Source: Nocardioidaceae bacterium (GTDB lineage: Bacteria > Actinomycetota > Actinomycetes > Propionibacteriales > Nocardioidaceae). Taken from it: DNA of 55,797 nucleotides. Both the position numbers and the translations under genes were made by a program. This document shows positions 9,621 through 18,703 of the stretch, in pieces. Below the pieces are notes generated by a model. That model saw only the letters and a list, made by a program, of their open reading frames with translations. It was not told the DNA's origin and did no database searches. Positions within the stretch are counted from its first letter, which is position 1. Each line of letters starts with the position of its first letter. The DNA is taken from the NCBI GenBank assembly GCA_030447585.1, contig JAUJOO010000002.1:141434-197230 (forward strand), given 5' to 3'.

Positions 9621-10486
9621 ACGACAGCGAGTCCGTGCTTACGCAGCTTCGCGCCGCCACGGCTGGCGTCAAGCCACGACGTCGCCGAAGCGCACCAGCA
9701 GATCCTCGCCGTCACGGCAGCGGTGATCGTGCTGGGCGGCGGGGCGCCGCTTTGCGTTGGTGGCCGGACCAGCCAACTGAGCAGGCTCAGCCGGCCCAGC
9801 CTGCTCAGGGCACGCCGGCCGGAGCGGCGCAGGGCGTTCCGACCGCACCGCCCGGGACACGACTGGTCGGCTATGGTGCGATCTCCGTCGCGGTCCCCGC
9901 CGACTGGTCGAGGGTCCGCTCGGCTGCGCTGCCGAGGCGCCGGGCACGGTCATTGTTCCCGGCATCAGGGCACAGACGGCTGCGAGCCATTGTGGACGAC
10001 GCGGCGCGCCCGCGACCGTCACGTTCGGCGAGACAGATGTGGTGCGTGCGGACGTGCTCGGCGTCACGACCCACGGGTCGGTCGTCGATGGCCGACGCTT
10101 GCTGTCCACCGATGTGTACCGTCTGCGCGGCCGTTACGAACAGTCGGTGGTGGTGCCGGAGGAGCGGTTGGTGCTCAGCGTCAGCGCTGTCAACCGCGCC
10201 ACCGTGACGCGGATCGTCCAGTCCGTACGCGCCATCCCGCGGCTTCACCGCCGTACCCGACTGTCTCGGAGAACGGGTGGGCGACGCCACCGACCTGCTT
10301 GTAGACGCGGGCCGAGACCCTGATCCCACAGGCGACCGAACTCTCCAACAGGCTGGCCGCGCCTCCGGTGACGGACCAGACCGTCCCGGCAGGAACGGTC
10401 GTAGCCTGGAAGCCACGTTGGTCTGCGCGTTCCAGCTTCTAGGCGCAACGTCCCAGGCGGGCAACGGCGGTCGGAGCAACTGCTAG
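9621..10486 (+). pseudogene. Membrane-anchored Pro/Gln-rich protein with PASTA-like C-terminus, frameshifted
   Basis: Frame pieces read DSESVLTQLRAATAG, then HDVAEAHQQILAVTAAVIVLG (one membrane helix), then WWPDQPTEQAQPAQPAQGTP (Pro/Gln linker), GTRLVGYGAISVAVPADWS, RRLLSTDVYRLRGRYEQSVV then VPEERLVLSVSAVNRATVTR. The end reads VPDCLGERVGDATDLLVDAG then RAETLIPQATELSNRLAAPP then VTDQTVPAGTVV, which resembles a PASTA repeat. An N-in, C-out protein that once followed or was fused to the sigma factor is plausible, perhaps an anti-sigma or cell-wall sensor. Several indels break it. The role is inferred only from layout. Confidence 0.55.
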
Positions 10487-10588
10487 GCCGAGACGGCCGA
10501 TTGCGGTAGACGAGGCCAGTGCCTCCGAGGATAATCCTGGATGCGATCGAGCCGACGTGGCTTGGCATGAGCGGATGCGGAGAGTGTC

Positions 10589-10906
10589 GTGACAGGTTTT
10601 GTGCAGATCATCGAGTTCCAGACGTCACGGATCGAGGAGATACGTGAGTTGGTCGACGAGATGAGGTCCGAGCTTGGCACCAGCGGTGGCGCGGTGCGTG
10701 GGACGGTCACGGCCGACAGCGACCGTCCCGGCTACTACCTGAACATCGTTGAGTTCGAGTCCCGTGAGTCAGCGATGGAGAACTCGGCTCGGCCCGAGAT
10801 CAGCCAGTTCGCCGGCCGGATGGCCGCGTTGTGTGATGTGCCGCCACGGTTCTACAACCTCGACGTCGTCGAGACCTGGGAGGGGAGTCTGGCGGACCGT
10901 CGATGA
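10589..10906 (+). CDS. Small conserved protein, dimeric alpha/beta-barrel-like
   Basis: Intact 105-residue protein, the only clearly intact gene between 4.1 and 12.6 kb. It starts at GTG 10589 (MTGFVQIIEFQTSRIEEIRE) and contains YYLNIVEFESRESAMENS and CDVPPRFYNLDVVETWE. The pattern of an N-terminal strand, a helix, then a second NIVEF strand and helix fits the ferredoxin-like dimeric alpha/beta-barrel fold of small actinobacterial proteins often annotated as hypothetical or ABM-like. No catalytic residue can be assigned. The stop overlaps the next start as ATGA, so translation of the next frame would be coupled. Confidence 0.7.
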   Translation: MTGFVQIIEFQTSRIEEIRELVDEMRSELGTSGGAVRGTVTADSDRPGYYLNIVEFESRESAMENSARPEISQFAGRMAALCDVPPRFYNLDVVETWEGSLADRR

Positions 10907-11138
10907 AGACCGTTGTCGCCGGCGCCGCGACAGCCGCTGCCGGGGTGGCTGTTGCCGCGGCCGCAGCCAAGAGAGCAGTTCCGGTGATGAAACCGCTGAC
11001 CAAGACGTGTCCGCGGTCGACTACACCGAGCCGACGTCGTCGGTGGTCAGCGATACGGCTGTCGGAGAGCCGACGCCTGCAGTCATCAACACCCCGGAGC
11101 CTGCGGACTACCCTGACGCGCAGGACCGCCCCATCTAG
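10903..11138 (+). pseudogene. Small Ala-rich hypothetical protein, probably frameshifted
   Basis: ATG 10903 overlaps the previous stop (ATGA) and opens an Ala/Val-rich hydrophobic N-terminus (MKTVVAGAATAAAGVAVAAA). A sensible acidic C-terminus is found only in another frame: DQDVSAVDYTEPTSSVVSDT, then AVGEPTPAVINTPEPADYPD up to a stop at 11136-11138. A single indel near 10975-10995 would join them into about 78 residues: one membrane segment plus an acidic Pro/Thr-rich tail. I do not recognise the family, and composition could produce this by chance. Confidence 0.35.
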
Positions 11139-11190
11139 CACAGTTGTGCGCGGTACGCCGGCAGGTCCATCCACGCGGAGGACGACCCCA

Positions 11191-11957
11191 GTGAGTGCCT
11201 TGACAGGCGATCCGAAGGAACAATCGAGTTTGGTGGCAGTTGAGCGGTCGGCGGATGTCTTACGAGCCGGTGGGGTCGGGTGCTCCTTGGTGTGCCTGCC
11301 CGGCGGGCCGGGTTTCCCCGGAAGGCACCTCGGTAACCTCGGAGGTCTGGACGTCACGTGCGCGTTGGTGAGGCCCGACTGGCGTGGCGCGGGGGCCTCA
11401 GACCCGCCAGCTGACGGCCGGCATTCCGTTCAGAGCTACGTCGCAGACCTTGAGAGTCTGCGTTGCCATCTGGGGCTCGAGCGGATAGACCTGTTCGGCC
11501 ACTCCTTCGGTGGCCTCGTGGCAGCGACTTATGCCGCCAGACACCCGGACAACGTTCGGCTGCTTGTCCTCGACGGCACCCCCGACGTGTTGGGTGACGG
11601 CCGAGCCCCGAGGGTGGCGGCTGGCCAGGATTCTTCGCCACGTGGGACGAACGTGCACACCAGTACTGCCAGGAGTTTGAGGCGCTTCTGTATGAGCCCG
11701 CCGCGTCCTGGTTCCAGGAGCATGAGTACGGCGAGGTCGACCTGAGACCAGTGCTTGCGCAGATCTCTGCGCCGACTCTCGTCGTCACCGGAGACAAAGA
11801 CTGGGCGTGCGGAACGCAGTGTGCCCAGGCCATGGCAGGTCTGTGTAACGACGCTGACGTGGCCGTCATCGGACACGCTGGACACTTTGCCTGGGTGGAA
11901 CAGCCTGCCGCGTACGCTGCGGCACTCGAACGATTTCTCGCCCGCCATCGTGTCTGA
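11191..11957 (+). pseudogene. Alpha/beta hydrolase (proline iminopeptidase-like), frameshifted
   Basis: From GTG 11191 the frame carries the oxyanion PGGPG motif (CLPGGPGFPG), DWRGAGAS, and the nucleophile elbow GHSFGG (about 11500-11517). It then shifts near 11610-11640. The rest reads GFFATWDERAHQYCQEFEAL and then VLAQISAPTLVVTGDKDW with the catalytic Asp, and VIGHAGHFAWVEQPAAY with the catalytic His, ending at TGA 11955-11957. Ser, Asp and His are all present but split over two frames. One or two indels would restore a 255-residue enzyme close to the family's length. This makes sequencing error a serious alternative to decay. Confidence 0.75.
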
Positions 11958-12078
11958 GCTTGGTCGATCATTGGGGCGAACGAGCAGCCTCTCTACCGTA
12001 AAGCCCCTCGGTGTCCGGTCCACCGACCCGGCGCCGCGATCGACCTCTGCGTTTCGCGATGCTGCCTGTGGACAGTCG

Positions 12079-12521
12079 TCAGTTGTTGCTGCCGTCATCC
12101 TTGGTCATCCAGGACGGCGGCGGAGGCGCGGGCGTCGTGGGGGTGGACTGCGCAGGCGGCGGCATCTCGCCCGCCTGCGGCGCCGGAGGCGAGACGGTCC
12201 CGCCCGGCGGGGGCGGCACGGCCCCACCTGGCGGGGGCGGCACGGTCCCGCTTGGCGGCGTCGCGGACGTCTGCAACGTGAGGCTACCGATGGCCCCCGC
12301 GTCTCCATCTCCCTCAGCGCACCCATGACACGTTCGCGGTCCTCTGGCGGTGCCGGGCGGCCGTTCGCTTCGAGGTAAGCGAGCACTCCCAGGTCGCGGA
12401 GGTACCGTGCGGGATCACCGCCGGATGCACCAGGACCACCCAACCCGGAGCTCGAAAGCGCCTTGTCTGCCTTCGCCGTAAGGTCGGTCGCCGCGGCTCG
12501 CGCCTTGTCCATCAAGCCCAT
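12079..12521 (-). pseudogene. Proline-rich hypothetical protein with one homopolymer frameshift
   Basis: ATG 12521 opens MGLMDKARAAATDLTAKADK, then DPARYLRDLGVLAYLEANGR and RERVMGALREMETRG, a conserved actinobacterial N-terminal domain. The frame then breaks in a C-run at about 12293-12297. In the next frame a Pro/Gly-rich tail follows (SATPPSGTVPPPPGGAVPPP, repeated) up to SWMTKDDGSNN and a stop at 12079-12081. Adding one base to the run gives a continuous protein of about 147 residues. The domain function is unknown. The homopolymer context suggests sequencing error or slippage. Confidence 0.6.
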
Positions 12522-12661
12522 AGCCCTCAATCCACCCTCTCCACCGTGATCGCCGGTCGTTCCTGCTGAAAAGCGTACCCACAACAGGACTCGCCAAAAT
12601 AGGGTTTGAGCAGCCCGGCCCGCCGAGCCGCGGGCATCCGACGTAGGAGGGGACTGTACTC

Positions 12662-13390
12662 ATGGCCATCCACGGATCACTGTTCAGCGACTTCAAAGAG
12701 AACACCTCCCAGGACCCGTTCTCGCTGCAGAACAAGAAACTCCTGAAGATTCAGATGGGCTACGGCCCGGTGTGGGCGAAGACCGGCTCGATGGTTGCGT
12801 ACCAGGGTGATATTCGCTTCGAGAACCGGGGGTCTGGCGGCCTCGGGAAGATCCTGAAGACCGCCGTTACGGGCGAGGGCGTCGACATGATGCAGTGCTC
12901 GGGTCAGGGCGAGCTCTTCGTGGCAGAGAACGCCGCGGACGTGCAGGTCATGTACTTGGAGAACGACGCGATCTCCGTCAACGGCAACAATGTGCTGGCC
13001 TTCTCCTCCTCCATCGAGTGGGACATTCACCGCGTCCAGGCGCGTGGTGCAGCCATGACCGGCGGCCTCTACAACGTCTCTCTCCGGGGCACCGGATACG
13101 TCGCCATCACGACCAGCGGCGAGCCGGTGGCGCTCGACGTCTCGGGCGCTCCCACGTTCGGTGACGCGCAGGCAGTCGTCATGTGGACCGCAGGCGTGAG
13201 CATGGATGTCCGCATCGATACCGGCGGCCTCAAGTCGATGGTCCGTGGAGGCACCGGTGAGACCTTCCAGATGGCCTTCGGCGGGAACGGCTACGTCCTC
13301 GTCCAGCCGAGCGAGTCGGTCATCCAAGGCGGGGCACAGGCGACCGCCCAAGGAAAGAGCGGCGGCCTCGGAGGCCTCCTCGGCGGCTGA
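12662..13390 (+). CDS. AIM24 family protein
   Basis: 242-residue AIM24-family protein, a beta-rich fold related to the TRAP attenuator domain. ATG 12662 follows a strong AGGAGG Shine-Dalgarno (about 12645). Family landmarks include VWAKTGSMVAYQGDIRFE, GELFVAENAADVQVMYLEND, RGTGYVAITTSGEPVALDV and GGNGYVLVQPSE, ending in a Gly-rich tail (GKSGGLGGLLGG). The yeast namesake affects mitochondrial inner-membrane organisation; the bacterial role is unknown. It is the first intact gene after the broken region and is convergent with the subtilase. Confidence 0.9.
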   Translation: MAIHGSLFSDFKENTSQDPFSLQNKKLLKIQMGYGPVWAKTGSMVAYQGDIRFENRGSGGLGKILKTAVTGEGVDMMQCSGQGELFVAENAADVQVMYLENDAISVNGNNVLAFSSSIEWDIHRVQARGAAMTGGLYNVSLRGTGYVAITTSGEPVALDVSGAPTFGDAQAVVMWTAGVSMDVRIDTGGLKSMVRGGTGETFQMAFGGNGYVLVQPSESVIQGGAQATAQGKSGGLGGLLGG

Positions 13391-13437
13391 CCGAACTGTG
13401 GTCAGCTTCGTGCCTGGTCAGATCCTGATTGCCGAGA

Positions 13438-14868
13438 TCACTCAGCAAGCGCCGCCTTGATGTCGAGCCGCCCATCGGTGACCGTCTTGAGGAACAGGGA
13501 GTCGGTTGGCACGGCGCTGTTCAGCAGGGCGTTCTTGATGGCTGCCGCCGAAGACCGTGGGTGGGCCGCCGCGTAGAGTGCCGCCGCACCCGTGACGTGC
13601 GGGGTGGCCATGGATGTACCGCTGTAAGAGCTGTAGGTCTTGTAGGCAGTCGTCGACCAGACCGCTGTTCCTGGGGCGCCGATGTCGACGCTGATCACAC
13701 CGTAGTTGGAGAAACCGGCCAGTCCGCCGCTCTGAGTGATGGCAGCCACCGAGATGACGTTGCCGTGGGTGTACGACGCTGGGTAGCTCGGGGTGATGTC
13801 ATTGTTGTCGCCGATGCCGTCGCTGCCGCCGTTCCCTGCGGCGGCGACAAAGAGTATGCCGGCTCGGTTGGCGCGCTCGATCGCCTCGCTGAGTGCCAGG
13901 GAGTAGCCGTCGCCGCCCCACGAGTTGTTCGTGGCGACGATGTTGATCCCGTGGTCCAGCTTCAGGTTCGTGAAGTAGTCGACGGCCTTGACGGCGTCGC
14001 TTAGCGTGCCGCCATCGGGTCCCAGGAACTTGGCGCTGATCATGCGGACGTTCCAGTTCACCCCCACGACGCCGGCACCGTTGGCCCTGGCGCCGATCGT
14101 GCCAGCCACGTGTGTCCCGTGGTTGTCGGCCGCCCCGAGCTTTCCGCCGTCATACACACTCTTGTCATCGCTTACGAAGTCCCATCCGCGCACATCGTCG
14201 ACGTAGCCGTTCTTGTCGTCGTCAACGCCGTTGGCTGTCTCGCCGGGGTTGCGCACACGTCGGGACAGATCGGGGTGCGACACCTGGATACCCTCGTCGA
14301 TGACACCCACGTAGACCTTGCGGGAACCCGTGTGGCCGGCCGCCCACGCGGCGGCCGCGTTGCTGCCGTACCGGTTGGCGGGGTTGCTCCCCCGGCCGTA
14401 CATCCCCCACAACCACCCCTTCGTGAAATAGGGATCGGTGCTGGTCGCTTGCTCGGTGTAGATCCAGTTCGGCTCCACGAAGGCTACGGCGGGATCGGCC
14501 GTCAGTTGGCGGAAGACTTGCCCCTTGTTCTCCCCCTGAGGGAACCGCAGCAGCTCCACCTGATGACCATTGCCCGGTGCCGGCACAACCTGCTCCGCGA
14601 GTCGTGCGTCAACCCGCCCGCGAGCCTGGCTGCGTTCTGCAGCGCTGGCGCCGCGTACGTAGCCGACGACCACTTCCCCGGGCACCGATTCGCCTACGGG
14701 TGAGGAAGGGGCCCGCGTCGCGGCTGCAGTCCGCTGGAGCGCCGCCGGCACGGCATCGGCGCCATTGGCAGTCAGGACGTGACCCGGTATGACGAGGCTG
14801 GCCAGGCATGCCGCCAGGACAGGGACGTTCCGCACCGGGCGGTGGCGGGCGGCAACCAGGTCAGGCAC
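13438..14868 (-). CDS. Secreted S8 family serine peptidase (subtilase)
   Basis: 476-residue secreted subtilisin-like protease. The N-terminus has a basic stretch and a hydrophobic segment (PVLAACLASLVIPG), a signal peptide, from a GTG start at 14868. An inhibitor-I9-type propeptide spans about residues 62-140 (VPGEVVVGYV to VAFVEPNWIYTEQ). The catalytic triad is Asp191 (VGVIDEGI), His250 (NHGTHVAG) and Ser419 (GTSMATPH), with an oxyanion Asn in NNSWGG near 315. It ends soon after the catalytic domain, without PPC, PKD or cell-wall domains, so a freely secreted enzyme is likely. It is divergent from the decarboxylase gene, and the 146 bp between them must hold both promoters. Confidence 0.94.
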   Translation of the reverse strand: MPDLVAARHRPVRNVPVLAACLASLVIPGHVLTANGADAVPAALQRTAAATRAPSSPVGESVPGEVVVGYVRGASAAERSQARGRVDARLAEQVVPAPGNGHQVELLRFPQGENKGQVFRQLTADPAVAFVEPNWIYTEQATSTDPYFTKGWLWGMYGRGSNPANRYGSNAAAAWAAGHTGSRKVYVGVIDEGIQVSHPDLSRRVRNPGETANGVDDDKNGYVDDVRGWDFVSDDKSVYDGGKLGAADNHGTHVAGTIGARANGAGVVGVNWNVRMISAKFLGPDGGTLSDAVKAVDYFTNLKLDHGINIVATNNSWGGDGYSLALSEAIERANRAGILFVAAAGNGGSDGIGDNNDITPSYPASYTHGNVISVAAITQSGGLAGFSNYGVISVDIGAPGTAVWSTTAYKTYSSYSGTSMATPHVTGAAALYAAAHPRSSAAAIKNALLNSAVPTDSLFLKTVTDGRLDIKAALAE

Positions 14869-15029
14869 GGGAGTCTCACTTTAAGTAGGACAAGTGCTGT
14901 TAGTGATCCTAACGGATAACCCGCCAGCTCGGGCCGGGATCCGCAAGATCGGCCGCACGGCGCACAGAGCATCGGCCGTATGGCCAGGTGAGTCTGGCGA
15001 GAGTGGTTTAGCCGGTGGAGACTGAGGCT

Positions 15030-16397
15030 ATGGACCAGCATTCACGCGCTCTCGACCGGGCGCACCACCATGCCCTGGACTGGCTGTCGTCGCTGGACGG
15101 TCGACCGGTCCCTCCGCAGGCCTCCATCGACCAGATCACCCAGGCGCTCGGAACGACCCTTCCAAGAGACGGGTCCGATCCGGCCGAGGTCATCGACCTC
15201 CTGGTTGAGGCCTGCGATCCCGGTCTCACCGCGATGCCGTCAGGACGTTTCTTCGGCTTCGTCATCGGCGGGACGCATCCGGCCGCCCTCGCGACCGACT
15301 GGCTGGTCAGCGCATGGGACCAGAACAGCGGCCTGCGCCGGGTGACGCCGGCGCACAGTGCGGTCGAAGACATCACGAGCGCCTGGCTGCTTGATCTGCT
15401 CGGACTGCCGAGCGGCAGCGCGGTCGGCTTCGTCACAGGTGCCACCATGGCGAACTTCACCGGACTTGCCGCCGGGCGGGACGCCGTTCTCGGACGGGCT
15501 GGGTGGGACGTCGCCGAACGCGGTCTCACCGGTGGTCCACGAGTGCGGGTCCTCGTAGGCGCCGAGCGCCACGACACCGTCGACCTGGTCCTTCGCTACC
15601 TCGGGTTGGGATCGCCCGAGCTGGTCTCGGTCGATGAGCAAGGGCGGCTGCGTGTCGACACGCTGGAGTCCGCCCTGGCAGATGCGAGCAGCGAGCCGAC
15701 GATCGTCGTACTCCAGGCAGGCAACGTGCACTCCGGTGGGTTCGACCCGTTCACCGAAGCGATCAACGCATCACACGCCCGCGGCGCCTGGGTGCACGTC
15801 GACGGTGCATTCGGCCTGTGGGCGGCGGCCTCATCGTCGTACCGCCACCTGGTCGCCGGCCATGAGGCTGCGGACTCTTGGACCACGGACGCGCACAAGA
15901 CGTTGAACGTGCCGTACGACAGTGGCATCGTGATCGTCCGTGACCCGGTTGCCCTGCGTGCCGCCATGGGTGTGCACGGCCCGTATCTCGTCCACGACGA
16001 GATGGGTGAGCCCTTCGACAAGGTGCCGGAGCTCTCGCGACGCGGGCGTGCGTTTCCGGTGTGGGCAGTGCTGCGTTCACTTGGGCGCTCCGGGGTGGCA
16101 GAGCTCGTGGAACGACTGTGTCGGCACGCCGCCACCTTCGCCGCGGGCCTCGACGACATCCCGGACGTAACCGTGCTCAACGACGTCGTGTTCACCCAGG
16201 TCTGCGCAACGTTCGGGAGCGACGAGCGCACCGAGGAGGTCGTACGCCGGCTGCTCGCGGACGGCACAACGTGGATGACGGGCTCGACGTGGCAGGACCG
16301 GAGGGTGCTCCGGATCTCGGTCAGCAACTGGTCGACCACCGACGACGACGTAGAGCGCAGCCTCGAGGCGGTTCGAAAGGCGGTCGTCGGGCTCTGA
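15030..16397 (+). CDS. Pyridoxal-phosphate-dependent group II decarboxylase / aminotransferase-like
   Basis: 455-residue fold-type I PLP enzyme of the aromatic-amino-acid/glutamate decarboxylase group. Visible: the family N-terminus (HHHALDWLSSLDGRPVPP), the GAHxxN-type region VGAERHDTVDLVLRYLG, AWVHVDGAFGLW with the PLP-ring Asp, and the Schiff-base lysine in TDAHKTLNVPYDSG (Lys290, codon 15897-15899). ATG 15030 has GGAG nine bases upstream; a GTG at 15015 is an alternative adding five residues. Substrate specificity cannot be read. The next gene is convergent (dprE2). Confidence 0.88.
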   Translation: MDQHSRALDRAHHHALDWLSSLDGRPVPPQASIDQITQALGTTLPRDGSDPAEVIDLLVEACDPGLTAMPSGRFFGFVIGGTHPAALATDWLVSAWDQNSGLRRVTPAHSAVEDITSAWLLDLLGLPSGSAVGFVTGATMANFTGLAAGRDAVLGRAGWDVAERGLTGGPRVRVLVGAERHDTVDLVLRYLGLGSPELVSVDEQGRLRVDTLESALADASSEPTIVVLQAGNVHSGGFDPFTEAINASHARGAWVHVDGAFGLWAAASSSYRHLVAGHEAADSWTTDAHKTLNVPYDSGIVIVRDPVALRAAMGVHGPYLVHDEMGEPFDKVPELSRRGRAFPVWAVLRSLGRSGVAELVERLCRHAATFAAGLDDIPDVTVLNDVVFTQVCATFGSDERTEEVVRRLLADGTTWMTGSTWQDRRVLRISVSNWSTTDDDVERSLEAVRKAVVGL

Positions 16398-16509
16398 CGG
16401 CTCAACGGCCCGAACCCGGTGAGCAGCAAAGCGTCGGGCAGCGGCGCGGGCTGTCCGCCGGCTTCGACGTCCGGGGGTGTGATCCCATCCGCTCGCGGTG
16501 GGTAAGCCC

Positions 16510-17268
16510 CTACAAGGGCAGGCGGCGGAACACCGGTCGAGGCAGATGCCGGAGGGTGGACATGACAAGACGCATGGCCGGCGGCACCCAGACCTGCTCC
16601 TTGCGTGCATCCACCGCGGCTACGACAGCGGCGGCCACCCGGTCCGGAGTGGTCGCCAGGGGTGCGGCCTTGAGACCCTGCGTCATCTTGGAGTGGACGA
16701 AGCCGGGGCGGACGACGAGCACGTGACCGCCGTGCTCCCGCAGCGCCTCCCCTAGGCCGGTGTAGAAGGCGTCGAACCCGGCCTTGGTGGATCCGTAGAC
16801 GAAGTTGGACCGGCGGGGCCGTTCGGCGGCCACGCTGGACAGGGCCACCACCACGCCGTGGCCTTGCCGCCGGATCCGGTCCGCCAGCACTATGCCGGCG
16901 GTGACCGGTCCGACGAAGTTGACCTCGGCCAGCTCTGCGCCGGTCTCGACGTCGTGCCAAGCCTGCTCGTTGTCGCCGAGGACGCCGTACGCCAGCACGG
17001 CGACGTCGATGTCGCCCTCGGCTGCGGCGGCGTCCACGGCCGCGGTCTGGCTGGATGGTAACCGGGCGTCGAGGTCCACTGCGCGGACGACGCAGCCGGC
17101 CCGCTGCAGATCCTGTACCGCGTCATCTCGGCGAGGACCGGGCCGGGCGGCCACGACAACCCGGAGGCCGTTGGCGCGGCCGGCGTAGGCGTGCGCGATC
17201 GCGAGTGCGATGTCGGACGTACCGCCGAGGAGCAGCAGCGACTGGGGGTTGCCGAGGGCATCGATCAC
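16510..17268 (-). CDS. dprE2: Decaprenylphospho-beta-D-erythro-pentofuranosid-2-ulose 2-reductase (DprE2-like SDR)
   Basis: 252-residue short-chain dehydrogenase/reductase. The N-terminal nucleotide motif is GGTSDIA (15-21) and the active site is Ser144/145 with Tyr158-x3-Lys162 (YGSTK). With DprE1 it epimerises decaprenyl-phosphoryl-ribose to the arabinose donor DPA; DprE2 reduces the 2-keto intermediate with NADH. GTG 17268 has GGAGAA five bases upstream. It lies 26 bp after dprE1 in the same orientation. DprE1 adjacency and overall similarity (VYGSTKAGFDAFYTGLGEAL, RPGFVHSKMT) support this over a generic SDR. Confidence 0.9.
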   Translation of the reverse strand: MIDALGNPQSLLLLGGTSDIALAIAHAYAGRANGLRVVVAARPGPRRDDAVQDLQRAGCVVRAVDLDARLPSSQTAAVDAAAAEGDIDVAVLAYGVLGDNEQAWHDVETGAELAEVNFVGPVTAGIVLADRIRRQGHGVVVALSSVAAERPRRSNFVYGSTKAGFDAFYTGLGEALREHGGHVLVVRPGFVHSKMTQGLKAAPLATTPDRVAAAVVAAVDARKEQVWVPPAMRLVMSTLRHLPRPVFRRLPL

Positions 17269-17294
17269 TGGGTTCTCCGGCTAGGTCGGGTACG

Positions 17295-18701
17295 TCAGAG
17301 CTGCGTACGGCGGGCGAGGTCGGACACGAAGATACCCGCCGGGTCGACCTTCGCGCGGACGGCGCGGAACTCTTGCAGGCGCGGGTACATCGAGCTCAAC
17401 GTCGCCGCGGTGAGACGGGAGTCCTTCGCGAGGTAGACCCGTCCGCCCGCCGACAGGACCAGGTCGTCGAGCTGCGCGAACAGCCGGTCAAGGCCTGGCT
17501 TGACGGGTAGGTCGACGGCGAGCGTCCACCCGGGTGCAGGAAAGGACAGCATGCCGGGGTTGCTCGGGCCCAGGCGTTTGAGCACGTTGAGACATGACGG
17601 GTGGCCGGATCCGGCGATGACCTCCACCGCCCGCCGAAACGTCTCCACGGCCTCGAAGGGCACAACGAACTGGTACTGGCAGAAGCCGCGCGGCCCGTAG
17701 AGGCGGTTCCAGTCCCCCACCGCGTCGAGTGGCTGGAAGAACGTACCGATCGCCTGGACCTCTGCCCGCCGCTCGACGGGGGCCTTGCGGTACCAGAGCT
17801 CGTTGAAGGCGCGACCGGTCCAGCGGTTCACCGCCCCGAGCGGAAGCGCAGGGGTGGTCAGGCTCGCGCTTCTCGATCCGAACGCGAGCGGTTCGCGGGC
17901 GAGCTCAGGCGGCAGGTCGTCAAGGGTCGCGCCGCGGCCCCGGGTGATCACCGCACGTCCCAACGCCCGGCCGGTGGCGAGCGCGTCGAACCAGGCCACC
18001 GAGTAGTGGTAGGTGTCGTCGTCAGTGGTCAGGCGGGCCAGCAGGTCGTCGATGTCACGAGCGCGTTCGGTGTCCACCACGACGTACGCCGTCTCGACGT
18101 GGCTGCACGCCACGGTCGCGTGCAGGATGACCCCCGTCATCCCCATGCCGCCGACGGTGGCCCAGAAGAGCTCGGAGTCGACACCTTGCGGGGTGAGGGT
18201 GTGGACCTGACCGTCGGCGGTCATGAGATCCATCTCCAGGACGTGGGAGCCGAAGGAGCCGGCGACGTGATGGTTCTTGCCGTGCACGTCGGCGGCGATC
18301 GCGCCGCCGACCGTCACCTGGCGCGTGCCGGGTACGACGGGTAGCCACAGGCCGTGTGGCAGCAGGAACCGGGTCAGCTGATCAAGATCCGCGCCCGCCT
18401 GCACCCGAACTTCCGCACCGACGGTGTCGAGGTTCAGGACGCGCTTGAAGGCGGTCATGTCGAGGACAAGGCCACCGGAGTTCTGCGCTGCGTCTCCGTA
18501 GCTTCGCCCCAGTCCGCGGGCGAGCAGGCCGCGCTGCCTCGGCGCGGAAGCGGCGGCCAGGGCGTCGGTCACGTCGTGGGGAGTCGTCACCTCGACCACC
18601 TGCGCGACTGTCGGGGCGGTACGCCCCCAGCCGGTGAGCTTTCGCCGGCTGGTCCGCGACGGCGGGGTGGCCGTCGCTTTCGGCCTGCCGGGCGCAGACA
18701 C
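17295..18701 (-). CDS. dprE1: Decaprenylphosphoryl-beta-D-ribose 2-oxidase (DprE1-like FAD enzyme)
   Basis: FAD-dependent oxidase, 468 residues from GTG 18701, two bases after the UbiA stop; an alternative start at 18746 would overlap ubiA by 43 bp. It has the VAO-type FAD domain (GLGRSYGDAAQNSGG, PGTRQVTVGGAIAADVHGKN) and the DprE1 substrate domain with GFCQYQFVVP and AKDSRLTA, whose Lys corresponds to catalytic Lys418 of M. tuberculosis. It oxidises decaprenyl-P-ribose at C2. At the position of benzothiazinone-reactive Cys387 (NICVDF) it has alanine (TLAVDL, codon 17517-17519). Confidence 0.92.
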   Translation of the reverse strand: MSAPGRPKATATPPSRTSRRKLTGWGRTAPTVAQVVEVTTPHDVTDALAAASAPRQRGLLARGLGRSYGDAAQNSGGLVLDMTAFKRVLNLDTVGAEVRVQAGADLDQLTRFLLPHGLWLPVVPGTRQVTVGGAIAADVHGKNHHVAGSFGSHVLEMDLMTADGQVHTLTPQGVDSELFWATVGGMGMTGVILHATVACSHVETAYVVVDTERARDIDDLLARLTTDDDTYHYSVAWFDALATGRALGRAVITRGRGATLDDLPPELAREPLAFGSRSASLTTPALPLGAVNRWTGRAFNELWYRKAPVERRAEVQAIGTFFQPLDAVGDWNRLYGPRGFCQYQFVVPFEAVETFRRAVEVIAGSGHPSCLNVLKRLGPSNPGMLSFPAPGWTLAVDLPVKPGLDRLFAQLDDLVLSAGGRVYLAKDSRLTAATLSSMYPRLQEFRAVRAKVDPAGIFVSDLARRTQL

Positions 18702-18703
18702 GG

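Noticed and set aside
9096-10304. 402-codon plus-strand open frame
   Set aside because: It joins pieces of two different remnants in changing frames. Only the part around region 4 of the sigma factor is homologous.
4806-12600. Insertion sequence or prophage causing the gene damage
   Set aside because: No transposase, integrase, terminal inverted repeat with target duplication or phage gene could be recognised in this stretch.
15596-16960. 454-codon minus-strand open frame
   Set aside because: It lies antisense to the PLP decarboxylase and out of frame with dprE2, and has shadow-type composition.
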